Of a stretch of DNA of 64,000 bases, positions 18,199-30,055 are shown piece after piece. The stretch is from Anaerolineae bacterium. Lineage in GTDB: Bacteria > Chloroflexota > Anaerolineae > Aggregatilineales > JAFGMM01. The stretch's first letter is position 1, and each line of letters opens with the position of its first letter. The notes under the pieces were generated by a model. It searched no databases. It was not told the origin of the DNA and worked only from the letters and a program-made list of their open reading frames with translations. Made by a program: the position numbers and the translations under genes. The stretch covers positions 583,777 through 647,776 of the forward strand of contig JAOSJO010000024.1 of the NCBI GenBank assembly GCA_027494055.1, in the 5' to 3' direction.

Positions 18199-19500
18199 CT
18201 ACAGCCTGAACTGCGAGACCGCCACTTCCATACGCCGCGCGACCTGGTTCAGCTCGCGCGCGGCGCGCTCCACGCGCATGGTGCTGGAGAGGTTCGTCGC
18301 CGTCATGTCGCGGATGTTCTGCATCGCTTCGGACAACTGGTCCACGCCGACGGTCTGCTGCCGCGTGCTCGCCGCAATCTGGATCGCCGCATTGGACGCC
18401 TCGCCGATTGTCGCCGTCAACTCGCGGATGGCCTCGCCGGCGCGCTCGACCAGCGTCATGCCGTTGTCCACGCCCTTCGTGCCCTGCTCGGTGACCATCA
18501 CCGCCGTGTTGGTCGTCTGCTGAATCTCGTTGAGGATGTCGCGCACCTGCGAGACCGCCTCGCGGCTCTGTTCTGCGAGGTTGCGCACTTCCATCGCGAC
18601 CACCGCAAACCCCTTGCCTTCTTCGCCGGCGCGCGCCGCCTCCACCGAGGCGTTGAGCGCCAGCAGCTTGCTCTGGTCGGCGATGGCGTTGACAGTAGCG
18701 ATGATCTCCCCGATCTGCTGGGTGTGCTCCGAGAGGATCAGGATGGTGTCGGCGATCCCCTCCACCCGCTGGCGGATCATGTGCATCCCGTTGATCGTGT
18801 CGGTCACGGACTGTTCGCCGGCGCGCGACACGTCCACCGACTTCTGCGCGGTCTCTGCCACCGCCTGCGCGCGCTCCGCCGTTTCGGTCACGGTCGCGCG
18901 CACCTCGTTCACCGTCGCAGAGGTCTGCGTGACCGACGAGTCCTGCTCGGTTGCCGCGACGATCTGCTCGTTGGTCGCGTTGAGGATTTCGCTCGCCGCC
19001 GCCGAGACGGCGTCGGCCTCGTTCTTGAGCTGCTGCGCGACGGCGTGAAGGCCCTCGATCATGGCGTTGAGGTTGCGCCCCAGTTGCCGCAGCGCCGGGT
19101 CCTGCGCCTCGATAACGTTCGGGTCGAGCCGTACCTTCAGATCGCCATTCGCCACCTGCTCCATGAATTCGAGGTACGGCGCAAAGGCGGCCTGCAGCCG
19201 CGCCTGCGAGTCCCTGCTGGAGGCCTCCAGGCGGCGCGCGAGGAAATAGGCCGCCACCCCGACCCCGCCGACAATGACGACCGCCAACAGCGCAATGGGC
19301 GCGAGCGCCGCATCAAGCGCGCCGGTCACGGCCTGCCGCACGTCTGGCGAAAGCTGGCCGATGATCAGCGCGTAGATCAGGACTGTCGCCACAAGCGGCG
19401 CCAGCGCCGAAGCGACCGCCACAAAGATGACCGTGCGCGTCAGCCTGAATTCGCCCACTACCGAGAGTGACGAATGCCTCAGTTGCGCAATCGCCGTCAT
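18199..19500 (-). CDS. Methyl-accepting chemotaxis protein, PilJ-like
   Basis: The 433-residue protein has two N-terminal membrane helices (about 25-50 and 65-90) with only a short loop between, so it lacks a large external sensor. A HAMP-like segment follows ([18 protein letters not shown]), then a long coiled-coil signalling region with the hairpin tip [30 protein letters not shown] that contacts CheA and CheW. Its start overlaps the stop of the upstream MCP (ATGA), so the two are translationally coupled. It probably senses membrane or cytoplasmic cues, or a partner protein. Confidence 0.88.
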   Translation of the reverse strand: MTAIAQLRHSSLSVVGEFRLTRTVIFVAVASALAPLVATVLIYALIIGQLSPDVRQAVTGALDAALAPIALLAVVIVGGVGVAAYFLARRLEASSRDSQARLQAAFAPYLEFMEQVANGDLKVRLDPNVIEAQDPALRQLGRNLNAMIEGLHAVAQQLKNEADAVSAAASEILNATNEQIVAATEQDSSVTQTSATVNEVRATVTETAERAQAVAETAQKSVDVSRAGEQSVTDTINGMHMIRQRVEGIADTILILSEHTQQIGEIIATVNAIADQSKLLALNASVEAARAGEEGKGFAVVAMEVRNLAEQSREAVSQVRDILNEIQQTTNTAVMVTEQGTKGVDNGMTLVERAGEAIRELTATIGEASNAAIQIAASTRQQTVGVDQLSEAMQNIRDMTATNLSSTMRVERAARELNQVARRMEVAVSQFRL

Positions 19501-20960
19501 AGATTCACCTCCGCCTGCGCCGCCGCCTGTGCGGCTTCGTCGCCGTTGTGCGAGGCCGTCGCGCGTAACTGCGCCGAAAGGTGGCGCAGGTTCTCCGCCA
19601 CGGCTTCGGCCATGCGCGCATTGGCCGCATGTTGCATCTGCGCCTCGCTGATCTCGCGGAGCACCGAGGTGAACCGCGACACCATCTCCACCTGGTCAGC
19701 AAGCGCGCTCACGATCTTCTCCGCTGTCACCGTCGAGTGCGACGTGCTGGCCGCCACCCGGCCCACCATGTGCGCGGACTCAGTCACGCCCGCCATGCCG
19801 GCATCGACGCCTTCAGCGCCGGCCTCGGTGGCGGCGGCGCTCTGCTGCACCGCCTGCCGGATCTCGCCCAGGATGCTGCGCACCTGCGCAGACGCCACCG
19901 CAGACTGCTGGGCCAGTTCGCGCACCTCGGTCGCCACCACCGCGAACCCGCGCCCGTGCTGCCCGGCGCGCGCCGCCTCAATTGACGCATTCAGCGCCAG
20001 GTAATTCGACTGCGTCGCCAGGTCGCCGAGCGAAGTGATGATCTCGCCGATGCGTTCCGTGTGCTGCGCCAGCGTGCCCAGGTTCAGCGCAATGCTCTTG
20101 ACCTGGGTGCGGATGCCCTCCAGGCTCCGGATGGCGGTGCCCGCCACCTGCTGGCCCTCGCCGGAGTATCCGGATGTCTCCTTCGAAAGGCGGATCATCG
20201 ACTCGGCGTCCGCTTTCGCCTGCTCCAGCGCGCGCTGGTAGGCGTCCAGTGTGGCCTCGAAGTCCGCGATCATCTCCGCCTGGCGTTCAGAGTCGAGCAA
20301 CTGCTCGGAAGAGACGCCCCGAATGGTCGTCGCCGCCTGCTCAAGCTCGCGGGCGTAACGCTCGATCTGGTCACCGGCCAGGCCTGCCCCATTGCCGGAC
20401 TGCACAGACGCAGCCGAACCCGCCTCGCGGGCGGGGCGCGCCGGCCGGGGCGCGTTGAGCAGCCACACCAGGCCGTTTGCAGCCAGCAGAAAGGCCAGCG
20501 TAAAGGCCGCCGTTGCCCAGTCGATCCAGGCCCGGCTCAGGTACACCGCGACGGCCCAAAACACCAGTTCCCCGCCGGCCCAGAGCATCGCCCGATCGCG
20601 CCCCCACAGCCGCCCGACAACGACCGCGAGGAGGCCGAACCCGCAGACCAGCACGGGCCACACCGGCGGCGAGTCCGACGCGGCAAGCACGCCCACGCCC
20701 AGGACCACCGCCACGCCCCCCGCGAGGAGAACGTCCGCCCGGCCGGCGAAGCGGCGGCCTGTCTGCGACAGGCCCGTCGCCGAGAGCCACGCCAGCGCGC
20801 CAACCAGCACCAGCCCCGCCGCGACCCACAAACCCACGGCGCGATCGGCCAGCACGGCCGGCAGGCTTACGACGCCCACCAGGCAGACCCCGACACTGAG
20901 CGTCTGCACCGTCGCCCCAGGCGTCGCGCGCCGCAGCCAGTCTATCCACCGTCGTCTCAC
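19497..20960 (-). CDS. Methyl-accepting chemotaxis protein with multi-helix membrane sensor
   Basis: The 487-residue protein starts at a GTG at 20960. Residues about 20-180 hold some six hydrophobic helices without a periplasmic domain, as in MASE-type sensor modules. The rest is a coiled-coil MCP signalling domain with the tip [34 protein letters not shown]. The two MCP tips are alike but not identical, so mixed arrays are plausible. It follows cheW by 30 bases. Confidence 0.86.
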   Translation of the reverse strand: MRRRWIDWLRRATPGATVQTLSVGVCLVGVVSLPAVLADRAVGLWVAAGLVLVGALAWLSATGLSQTGRRFAGRADVLLAGGVAVVLGVGVLAASDSPPVWPVLVCGFGLLAVVVGRLWGRDRAMLWAGGELVFWAVAVYLSRAWIDWATAAFTLAFLLAANGLVWLLNAPRPARPAREAGSAASVQSGNGAGLAGDQIERYARELEQAATTIRGVSSEQLLDSERQAEMIADFEATLDAYQRALEQAKADAESMIRLSKETSGYSGEGQQVAGTAIRSLEGIRTQVKSIALNLGTLAQHTERIGEIITSLGDLATQSNYLALNASIEAARAGQHGRGFAVVATEVRELAQQSAVASAQVRSILGEIRQAVQQSAAATEAGAEGVDAGMAGVTESAHMVGRVAASTSHSTVTAEKIVSALADQVEMVSRFTSVLREISEAQMQHAANARMAEAVAENLRHLSAQLRATASHNGDEAAQAAAQAEVNL

Positions 20961-20990
20961 CGTTGCTCCCTCGCTCCGACTGTATGCGCC

Positions 20991-21659
20991 TCAGACAACT
21001 TCCTCATTGACGATCAGGCGGTCGTCTGCGAACAACGCTTCCAGGTCAAGCAGGATGACGCCCTCCGCCGTCGTGCCGGCGATGTAGTCCGGGCTGATGC
21101 CGATCAGCGCCTCCGAGGGCAGGCTCAGGCTGGACCAGGGAATATCGACCACGCCGAGGACTTCGTCGGCCAGGAAGCTGATCTCCAGGCCCGCGCCCTC
21201 GACCACGACCAGCGCGCCCTCGCCAGGCTCGCGCTCGGCGTCGCCAACCAGTATGCCGAACAGCAGCCGTAAATCGATTGCCGAGATCACATTGCCCCGG
21301 ACATTGACCACGCCCAGGTAGAAGCCCGGCGTGCATGGCACCGGCGTGATGTGCGTCAGGACGGTCACCGCGCGCACACTCTCGGCCTGCACGGCGTAAC
21401 GCTCGCCGCCCAGGGCGAAGAGCAGCGCCCGGCATATCTTCGCCGAGACCGCCGCCTCTTCCGGCGGCTTCGCCAGGAGGCGCGCACGCCGCACGAGCAT
21501 GGCCGGCGTTTCAGCGTCCTCCTCCTCGACGGGGTTCCATTCAGACGCGATGTAGTGGAGGAGTTGGCGCGCAGTCTCCCAGGCGATCTTCTTCGGGTTA
21601 CGCTCCAGTTGGCCTAAGGGGTTGTCACTGTCCGGCATAGCAGAGTGCCTGTCCCCCAC
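20991..21659 (-). CDS. cheW: CheW-like adaptor protein
   Basis: The CheW fold covers residues about 75-215: LLFALGGERYAVQAESVRAV, then YLGVVNVRGNVISAIDLRLLFG, and VLGVVDIPWSSLSL. The GxxNxRG-type motif that docks to CheA is present. A 70-residue N-terminal extension, rich in charged residues, is longer than in classical CheW and resembles PilI-type adaptors. An in-frame ATG at 21638 is an alternative start. It links the MCPs to CheA in the array. Confidence 0.85.
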   Translation of the reverse strand: MGDRHSAMPDSDNPLGQLERNPKKIAWETARQLLHYIASEWNPVEEEDAETPAMLVRRARLLAKPPEEAAVSAKICRALLFALGGERYAVQAESVRAVTVLTHITPVPCTPGFYLGVVNVRGNVISAIDLRLLFGILVGDAEREPGEGALVVVEGAGLEISFLADEVLGVVDIPWSSLSLPSEALIGISPDYIAGTTAEGVILLDLEALFADDRLIVNEEVV

Positions 21660-21687
21660 AGGGATGCCATCACAGGAGTCTTCTGGT

Positions 21688-22113
21688 TCAGGCGCTATCG
21701 CCGCTCCGCTCCGACGGCTGCCTGCCGACGCTGAGCAGCAGCTTGACCCGGTCGATAAGGCTGTTGGCGATGTAGGGTTTGGTCACATATCCGTCTGCGC
21801 CATTGTCCAACCCGTACCGGATGCTGTTGGGATCGGCTTTGGCCGAAAGGATGAGCACCGGAATGTGACCCAGGTGCGGCTGCGACCGGATACGCCGGAG
21901 CACTTCGAAGCCGTCGATGTCGGGCAGCATCAGGTCGAGGATGACCAGGTCGGGCGGCGGGTCGGCGTTCATCACTTCCAGCGCGTAGTATCCATCTTTC
22001 GCCTGAATGGTCTGCGCACCGATGCGCTTCAGCAACATGGTGACCAGCTTGAGCAACTCATAATCGTCATCGACGACGAGGATTCGTGGGGATGTTGGCG
22101 TGGAGTCACTCAC
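21688..22113 (-). CDS. Response regulator, single receiver domain (PilH-like)
   Basis: The GTG at 22113 is chosen because AAGGA lies about 9 bases upstream and the receiver begins soon after; an open frame extends to 22203 without a better site. The receiver is complete: VVDDDYEL, LDLMLPDIDG with the phospho-Asp, ILSAKAD and YVTKPY. A short charged tail follows. As first gene of the chemosensory operon it probably takes phosphate from CheA. Confidence 0.85.
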   Translation of the reverse strand: MSDSTPTSPRILVVDDDYELLKLVTMLLKRIGAQTIQAKDGYYALEVMNADPPPDLVILDLMLPDIDGFEVLRRIRSQPHLGHIPVLILSAKADPNSIRYGLDNGADGYVTKPYIANSLIDRVKLLLSVGRQPSERSGDSA

Positions 22114-22392
22114 CTTGTGATCCTTCCCTGCTCGGTTGCAGGCAGCGCCTGAAACGAACCACAGTATCGTCACCATTTTGGACCAAAGCGCCCCAATGTG
22201 CAAGTTTCCTGAATGAAAAGTTTGGCGAGAATTTACGCCATTGACGCAATCTTGATTTCCCGGTGCGCAGCGCCCATGCGAAGCTTCTTAGGGATGCGCC
22301 GAAGGCGCTACCAATCCCACCAATTCAGGGTAAAATCAGCAGCCGCGTTCCCTGCATGGAGACCATGCACATCACAATAGTGAAGCAAGAGT
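22114..22392. other. Divergent intergenic region before the chemosensory operon and the aminotransferase
   Basis: The 279-base spacer should carry promoters in both directions. A TAAAAT at 22331-22336 is a candidate -10 for the plus-strand gene, with no good -35. GCGCC-GAA-GGCGC (22296-22308) can form a small hairpin. No gene is supported. Confidence 0.4.
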
Positions 22393-23553
<1,161 letters not shown>

Positions 23554-23573
23554 TGCGCTGAGGTTGAGCGACT

Positions 23574-24175
23574 ATGGCAGAGCAAACCCCCTTTCAACTG
23601 ATCGAACAGACCCTGAACCGGGTCAACAACGACCACGCCGCCATCAACGAATACACCGAGATGTTCACCCGCAGCCTGTTCGCGGCGCTGGAGGAGTTTG
23701 TCAGCGAACTCGCCGAACTCGGCGTTGCCGGCATCGACAAGCCCCGGCGCTACAATCTGCCCACCGGCAAACAGGCGCTACAACTTAGCATCACCGATTA
23801 CAGCATCATCTTTGTGCCGCTGGCCGGCGCTGCCCGGCCTAACCTCCGCGATGAGGCGCGCGTGCCCGGCGCAAAATTCAAGGAAGAATGCGGGCGCATT
23901 GCCGTCTTCCCTGGGCGAAGACCCGGCAGGGACTGCCTTCTATGACTTCCTCATCTGGGGTGACGGGAGCTGGTTTGCCTGGGGGTACGGCTGGCCCAAG
24001 CAGGCTGACGAGTACGCCCTCGACCGACTTCCCCGGGATGGCAGCAGACCTGGTCGCCAGCCTCGTCAAAGACATCCACCGCACGTGGAACGCGCGCAGC
24101 GAGACCGCCCTCGGCCCTCCACCGACGCCAATAAGCGGTCATTTAACTTTGGATTGCCGGGCGGCGAATAAGTGA
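23574..24175 (+). CDS. Conserved protein of unknown function (two frameshifts)
   Basis: The reading frame begins MAEQTPFQLIEQTLNRVNND 20 bases after the aminotransferase stop, so it is probably in the same operon. Extra bases near 23912-23914 and 24028 split it; repaired, it gives about 199 residues including GTAFYDFLIWGDGSWFAWGYGW and DFPGMAADLVASLVKDIHRTW. Tryptophan and Gly density suggests a compact globular domain. No signal peptide or membrane helix is visible. The exact C-terminus (24171 or 24175) depends on how the last shift is resolved. The family is not recognised. Confidence 0.55.
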
Positions 24176-24235
24176 TATAAGGCACAATGTGTCACGATTC
24201 AGTACAAAGGGGCAATTTTCCTCTGCCCGCGACCG

Positions 24236-24244
24236 TGCTATAAT
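24236..24244 (+). promoter_or_regulatory. Extended -10 promoter, likely leaderless transcript
   Basis: TGCTATAAT (24236-24244) is an extended -10 element. It ends 6 bases before the ATG at 24251, which places the expected transcription start at or next to the start codon. No strong -35 is seen. Confidence 0.6.
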
Positions 24245-24250
24245 CGCATT

Positions 24251-24715
24251 ATGTCGGACAGCCATCTCACCACCGATAGCACGCCGCCGCACGGCAGTTC
24301 CTTTCCTCTACCAGTGAGGGGGTGGTCCGTGACGCTGGGTTGTGTCCTCGCCTTCTTGACGCCGGTCTTGGGCGTGCTGGTGTTCCTGGCGCTGCGCGCA
24401 GTCATCGGCCCGCCAAACTTCACCACCCTGGGCTACATCGTGCTCTTCCCCATCGCGCAGGTGATCGGGGCCACACTCGCCTTCCTGGCGGGCTACTCCA
24501 GCTATGACCTGGCCGAGCGCCGCCGGCTGGGTCAGCCCACCCTGCTCCAGGCCGTGTTCACGACGCTGCTCATCGCCCTGCCCGTGTACCTGGGCGTGCA
24601 CAGCCTTTTCAACCCCGGCGTAGTCAGCAACGCCGGGAACGCCGCCCTCGTCGCCGCAAGCCTGGCGGCAGGCGTCGTCGCGCTGCTCGTGATTACCCAG
24701 GTCGGGAAAGACTGA
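24251..24715 (+). CDS. Small integral membrane protein of unknown function
   Basis: The 154-residue protein has a polar N-terminus of about 25 residues and then four hydrophobic helices (about 27-50, 60-82, 98-117 and 128-150). The loops carry a YSSYDLAERRRLGQP segment that is positively charged and probably cytoplasmic. No catalytic motif is seen. It converges with the kinase gene, whose repaired stop lies 11 bases away. Family not recognised. Confidence 0.65.
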   Translation: MSDSHLTTDSTPPHGSSFPLPVRGWSVTLGCVLAFLTPVLGVLVFLALRAVIGPPNFTTLGYIVLFPIAQVIGATLAFLAGYSSYDLAERRRLGQPTLLQAVFTTLLIALPVYLGVHSLFNPGVVSNAGNAALVAASLAAGVVALLVITQVGKD

Positions 24716-24725
24716 CGCGCCCCAT

Positions 24726-27091
24726 TCAGGCGGACGGCAAGGGCAGGCTGACCGTGAAGGTGCTCCCCGCGCCGACCGTGCTCTCAACCCGGATATGCCC
24801 CCGTGCTCTTCAATGATGTGCCTGGCAATGGGCAGGCCAAGCCCCACCCCGCCGAACAGGCGGCCCTCAACGCCTTCGTAGCGCTCAAACCGCGTGAACA
24901 GGCCGTCTTGAATGAACGCCGGCGGGATGCCCACCCCAGGGTCGGTGAACGCGATCTCGACCGCGCGGCCGGCGCGCCGCACCGTGATGCTGATCTGCCC
25001 GCCGTCCGGGCTGAACTTGATCGCATTGTCCAGAAGGGCGCGAAACGCCCGCGCCAGCCCTTCGGGGTCGGCTTGCACTTCCGGCAGGCCTGGCTCGATC
25101 TGCGTGACCAGGCCCAGCCCGCTCTCGGTCGCCCGCCTGATCTGCCCTCCAACCACATCCTGGACGATCTCCCCCACTGCAACGGGGCGCAGCGCGGGCC
25201 GGATGAGTTCGATCTCCTGCAGGAAGAGCAGATCGTTCGCCAGCGCGACGACATGCTCGATGTTCTCCGTCACCCGGTCGAGCGCCATGCGCAACGCCGG
25301 GCCATCCACCATGCCGCGCTGGATCAACTGCATGAAGCCCTTCGCCGAGGTCAGCGGGGTGCGTAGTTCGTGCGCCAGCGTGGTAAGAAACTCCGACAAC
25401 AGCCGCTCGTGTTCGGTCAGCGCGTGATAGGCCGCCTCAACCTCCCCGGTCTTGCGCTTCAGTTCGGCAACCGACAGTTGGTCATTGACGCGCAGCCGGT
25501 CAACCGTCGCACGCACCAGCGTCATCGCCATCGAGGGGCTGCGGCGCAGCGCGTGCTCGAACACTTCCTTGTCGATCTCGATGACTGTGGTCTCCTCGAT
25601 GGTGCGGACGCTGGCCGAGCGCGTGGCGCTCTGGACGATTGACATTTCGCCAAAGAAGTCGCCCGGCCCGAACTCGCGCAGCACCCGCGCCTCGCCTCTG
25701 GCGAAACGCTTTGCGACCTCCACCCGCCCCTTTGCGACGATGTAGAACACGTCCTCATGTGCGCCTTCTTCGCAGAGAACCGCGTGGGGAGGATAGGTCT
25801 TGATGCGCGCCGGGCGCAGCAGCGCGCCCGCGGCCTCGTCCTCTAGGCCGGGGAAAACCTGCTTGAGCAAGTCCGTCGGATTGGTGGGCATCCGCAAATC
25901 CCTAACCGCGTCCCCGGTCGTTGGCAGCCGGATCGTGAAGGTTGTCCCCTGGCCCGCCTGGCTGCGCGCGTCGATGGCGCCGCCATGGTGTTCGACCCAA
26001 TACCGCGCCACCGCAAGGCCCAGTCCGGTAACCGCCGGCGCGCCGTCAGCCGCTTCTGAGGCCGGCCCAAAAGGCTCAAAGAGGCGCGCCCTCACGGCGT
26101 CGGGGATACCGCCGCCCGAATCCACGAAAGCCAGCTCGATCCCGTCGCGATGCCGGCGCGCCGTGACCAGGATCACCGCGCCCTGCCGGCTCACGTTGAC
26201 GGCGTTGTCGAGCAGCGCGCAGAATGCCCGCGCCAGGCCCTCTTCGTCGCCCTCCACGTGGGGCAGGTCAGGCGCGATGGCTGCTGCGATCTGCAGGCGC
26301 TTTTCGGCGGCGGCGGCGCGGCGCGCATCGACGAGCGAACGCAGCAGCGTACCGACGGCAACGGGTCGCCAGTTCGTCCGGATCGGTTCGAGCGACTGGA
26401 CAAAGAGCAGGTCGTTGACCTGCTGGATGATCGCGTCCACGCTGCGCTGCAATGCGTCAATGCCCTGTTCCAGCTCGGCCTGGTCGACCGCCCCGACAGG
26501 CTGCCGCTTCAACGCCTCAAGCTGCTGCTGCGCGGCCTTCAGCGGGTCGAGCAGTCCGGTCGCCACCGCCGAGAGGAACGCACCGCGCTGCGCCTCGCGC
26601 CGGGCCAGCTCGTCATACGCCGCTTCGACCTGGTCCGTCTTTGCCTCCAGGTCGGTGATGTCGCGCTGCTCGTTGGCGCGGAGCCATTCCAGCACCGTGC
26701 GCATGATGGTCAGTCCGATGGACGGATTCTGCCCCAACATGCGCGTAAAGGCGTCCCTGTCCAGCTCGACCACCGTGGTTGGCTCAACCGTGCGGACGGT
26801 GGCAGCGCGCGGGGCGTCTGTGATGATCGCCAGCTCTCCGAAGTACTCGCCGGGACCGATGACGCGCAACACGCGCTCCCCGGCTTCGCCAAGCGGCTGA
26901 ACCACCTCGGCGCGTCCTGCGCTGACGAGGTAAAAGGTGTGCTCAACCGCCCCCTGCCGGCACAACGTCGTCCCGGCGGGGTAGGTTGAGACTGTCGCCA
27001 GCGCGGCCACCGCGCCGACAGATTCCTGGGGCAGCGTGGGGAACGCCTGCGCGATCAGCGCCCTGGGATCGAGGGAAGAAACCTGGCTCAT
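24726..27091 (-). CDS. Tandem cNMP-binding/histidine kinase protein with a first kinase half lacking its histidine (one frameshift)
   Basis: The protein is an internal duplication. Copy 1 has a Crp-like cNMP domain (GPGEYFGELAIITDAPRAATVR) and a kinase-like module with an HATPase (LLDNAVNVS, DSGGGIPD, GLGLAVARYWVEHHGG), but the H box is replaced by AVATGLLDPLKAAQ with no His. Copy 2 repeats the order with GPGDFFGEMSIVQSATRSASVR and a true H box LAHELRTPL (His about residue 574). A missing G in CCCCC at 24798-24802 (plus strand) breaks the last 25 residues; repaired it ends at 24726. ATG 27091 or GTG 27103 can start it. The two copies could be separate genes if an indel removed a stop near 25900. 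It is cytoplasmic. Confidence 0.82.
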
Positions 27092-27113
27092 TCTGTTGCG
27101 CACGCCGGTAGTA

Positions 27114-28498
27114 TTATTCTGCGCGTTCGAACGTCACCGTTTCGAGTATCGCTTCCGCAATCTCGCGGTCGGCTTCGTCGGTGGAGAACAGCATGAACAC
27201 AAAATCGCGGTCGCCAACAGTTGCCGCCGCCGCATAAACAAAGACCTCGGTCCCCGAAGCAGGGCCAGAGACCACCATATAGTATTCAAACGCGCCGGCC
27301 TCGCCGCCGATGTCGACCTCACCCGTGTCGATCTCGCGCGCGATGTCGGACGCGCTCACCAGGGTCGTCGCCACCGTCTGCGCGCTGGCGAGCAGTTGCG
27401 CAACGCTCTCTCCGCTCGCCGCGAACACATCGACCGCCGCGAAGGCAAACGCCTCAGGCAACGGCCCTTCGCTGATGTCCTCAGCGCCGCGCGACAGGCT
27501 GATCTGCGACACCGGGCCGCCCTCCTGTTTCACGGTCGCGATCCACCCTTCGGGGAACGAGATACTGTAGTTCGCGCTGCGATAGACGCGGTTCGCCTCA
27601 TCGACGCCCACCGCCGGCCCGGTGAGTTCCTCGCTCGGCGGTCCACTGGGCGGCTCGACATCGGCGGACTCCCCTTCCGGCATTGTGTCAAGGGGCGGCC
27701 CGGCGGACGATCCAGCGGACTCGGTTGCCGTGGCTGTCGGCCTGCGTGTGGGCCGAGGCGTGGGCGACGCGGCTGAGGTCGGCCTCTCGGTGGCGGCCAC
27801 TGTCGGCGACGTCACCGTTGCCGACGGCGCTGTCGGTGAGCCATCAGCCGGCTCCGTCTCGGTTGCCTCTGCTGTGGGCGCGCCCTGCGGGGTGCTCCCT
27901 GTGAGCCGGGGGACCAGGATGACCGCGGCGAGCGCGATCAAGGCGATGTTCAACAGCAGCAAGAGGATAACGCGCAACCGCCGTGACCGGCGCTTCGGCT
28001 TCTCGCTGGCGGCGGCCTCGGCGCGCAGGGCGTCTACCGTCGCCTCCGGGTCGCGTCGTCGCCTTCGAAAGCCGAGCTCTCAGGCCACGCAGCCCAGTCG
28101 TCACCAGCCAAGCCAGCCGGGGCCGCCGCCTCCGCAGCGTCAGGCGCGCCCGCCGGCGGCTCATAGGCTGTCGGCGGCGCAGGTTGGGCCGGCCGTGGCT
28201 TCAGCGTCTCTTCAGCGGTCGCGGGACGGGACAACCAATCCGGCAACTGGGTGCGCTGCATCTGCGCCAGCGCCTGACGGGCGCGCGCGTTGCCGGGGTT
28301 GATCTCCAGTATCTTCTGCAGGCAGAAGCGGCGTTCCTTCTCGGTCTCGACGACCGACACCATCCACATCCACGCCAGCTCATTGCGCGGGTCATGTTTG
28401 AGCGCCTGCACAAAGCTGTCTTTGGCGGCTTTCTTGTTGCCGGCCTGCGCCGCCTCGATGCCGCGCTTGATCAGCGCCTGAACGTCGTTTGGTGCCAT
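27114..28498 (-). CDS. TPR-transmembrane protein with an exported C-terminal domain (one frameshift)
   Basis: The ATG at 28498 follows AAGGGAG. Residues 1-75 are a TPR unit (ALIKRGIEAAQAGNKKAAKD, NELAWMWMVSVVETEKERRFCL, INPGN). A frameshift near 28060 joins it to a basic stretch and one membrane helix (ILLLLLNIALIALAAVILV), then a Thr/Pro/Ser-rich linker and an external domain from about residue 310 that includes SANYSISFPEGW and ETVTFERAE, as in PsbP/DUF-type folds of surface proteins. Total about 461 residues. It follows its paralogue at 28576-29695 on the same strand and precedes the kinase gene by 22 bases. Confidence 0.7.
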
Positions 28499-28575
28499 CT
28501 CGGCTCCCTTCGTGATACGAGGGCGCACCTACAAGGCTATTAAGCGCCTATCGCCGCTATTCTCACAAGGTTCAG

Positions 28576-29695
28576 TCAAAATGGGAAACCGCGCGCACCG
28601 CCGCCACGCCCGTCACGGCGCGCGCGCGACGCCAGGCGCGCCAGCATGAATGGTCCCGCAAGCAGCGATAGCTCCGTCGGGGGAGGCCGGCGTCGCGCCC
28701 GGCGACGGGGTTGGGTTGCCGCAGGCGCATTGCTGCCTGTCAGTAACACCGCCACGACAATAAGCGCCGCAATCACGACCAGCCCAACGATCAACAGCAG
28801 GATCAAGCGCCGGCGGAGCGGCTTTGCCGCCCCGGTTGTCGCCGCCTCAGGGTCAGCCACGCCGGCAGCCTCCGGCGCGGGCGGCGGCGCAAACAGGTCT
28901 TCGGGCGGTTCCTCAACGCCGGGCGTGGCCGCGCGCGTGGGCTTCGCTTCCTCTGTCCCTGCCTGGACAAACGCCCAGCGGTCGCGGGGCAGTTCCTCAT
29001 CCTCTTCCAGGGAACGGATCACGCGGCTGCGCCCCCGGACCGCCCGGCGAAGCTGCTGGATTCCCGGCAGCGGGCCGAGAATCTCCTCCAGCTTGCTCTC
29101 GGTCGCAGTGAAGTCGTCTGTGTCCACCTCCGCGCCAAACAGCGGCGGCTCTTCCATCGCCTCGACCTCGCCAGATTGCGGCTTCGAGCTGGATTTGGAT
29201 TTCGTCAGGTCGTAACTGCCGGCGTAATGGGGCGCGTCGGGGTCAAACCGTGGCGCGTCCGGGGTGATCGCGCCGCCCAACACCCACTCAATGGCGGCGA
29301 CAGGGTCCTCGGCCAGCGGCGATGGCTCTTCCTGGTCCGGCTCCGTCTGCGGGCCTGCCGGAGGCCGGGGAGGGGCCTGAGGCGCGGGCGCGGCTCGCCG
29401 GCGGAGCGGGCATCCAACCGGCGAACGGGACAGAACCGTCTGCCGCCTTCAGTTCGTCGGTTTGGAGTGCGTGACGCGCGCCGGCATTGCTGGGGTTGAT
29501 GTCCAGGACTTTTCTCAGGCAGAACTGGCGCTCTTTGCGCGTCTCGACGATGGTCGCCATCCAGCCCCACGCAGTCTCGTTCCTGGGGTCCTGCCGCAGG
29601 ATGTGCAGCAAAATCTCCCGCGCCATGTCCTTGCGGCCGGCCTGAGCCTCGTGTATCGCCACACCTAGCTGCCGGTAGATGTCCTGGCTACTCAT
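28576..29695 (-). CDS. TPR-transmembrane protein, paralogue of the neighbouring gene (frameshift near 29395)
   Basis: The start ATG at 29695 begins MSSQDIYRQLGVAIHEAQAG. Residues 1-75 repeat the TPR unit of the two relatives (NETAWGWMATIVETRKERQFCLRKVLDINPSN). A shift near 29395 joins it to a Pro-rich, then acidic segment with EPSPLAEDPVAAIEWVLGG, and a single membrane helix near the C-terminus (LILLLIVGLVVIAALIVVAVLL). Little follows the helix, and the extreme Arg/Pro-rich end may be a further frame error. Repaired length about 372 residues. The cytoplasmic TPR is the shared feature of the family; function unknown. Confidence 0.65.
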
Positions 29696-29801
29696 GGGTG
29701 GTCTCTATACCCACTCACCACATCATGCGTGACTCAATTGTACACCTACCTCGGCTTTTACGCTTAGTCGCCGCGTCACAAAAGCGAAGACGCCGCAGAC
29801 C

Positions 29802-29844
29802 AAAAAGGTCACGCCTGCACCGGCGGTTGCCGGCGTTGCGTGAC
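29802..29844 (-). terminator. Terminator downstream of tRNA-Pro
   Basis: On the minus strand, GTCACGC (29844-29838) pairs with GCGTGAC (29814-29808), enclosing a GC-rich inner stem, and is followed by CTTTTTGG (T-run at 29802-29806). The layout fits an intrinsic terminator for the tRNA-Pro transcript. Confidence 0.65.
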
Positions 29845-29862
29845 CGTTCGTGCGCATGCCAG

Positions 29863-29936
29863 TCGGGGCGGTCGGACTTGAACCGACGACCTCTGCGTCC
29901 CAAACGCAGCGCGCTAGCCGACTGCGCCACGCCCCG
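29863..29936 (-). tRNA. tRNA-Pro (anticodon UGG)
   Basis: The 74-base minus-strand sequence folds as a complete cloverleaf. Acceptor stem CGGGGCG/CGCCCCG with discriminator A; D stem GCGC/GCGC; anticodon stem CTGCG/CGCAG around TTTGGGA, giving UGG; T arm GTCGG-TTCAAGT-CCGAC. CCA is not encoded. It is followed by its own hairpin and T-run. Confidence 0.95.
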
Positions 29937-29994
29937 AAACCAAAGCCGAGTATACCAGCGCGCCCTCACAGCAGCAAACGCGGGCGGCGGCGTT

Positions 29995-30019
29995 AAAAAA
30001 GCGACCCTGAAACAGGGTC
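29995..30019 (-). terminator. Intrinsic terminator downstream of tRNA-Phe
   Basis: On the minus strand GACCCTG-TTT-CAGGGTC (30019-30003) forms a 7-bp hairpin followed by GC and six T residues (30000-29995). This is a textbook rho-independent terminator 37 bases beyond the tRNA-Phe 3' end. Confidence 0.88.
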
Positions 30020-30055
30020 GGCCCTCAAGGAGTATCTGCGCTCGCCTTTAACATA

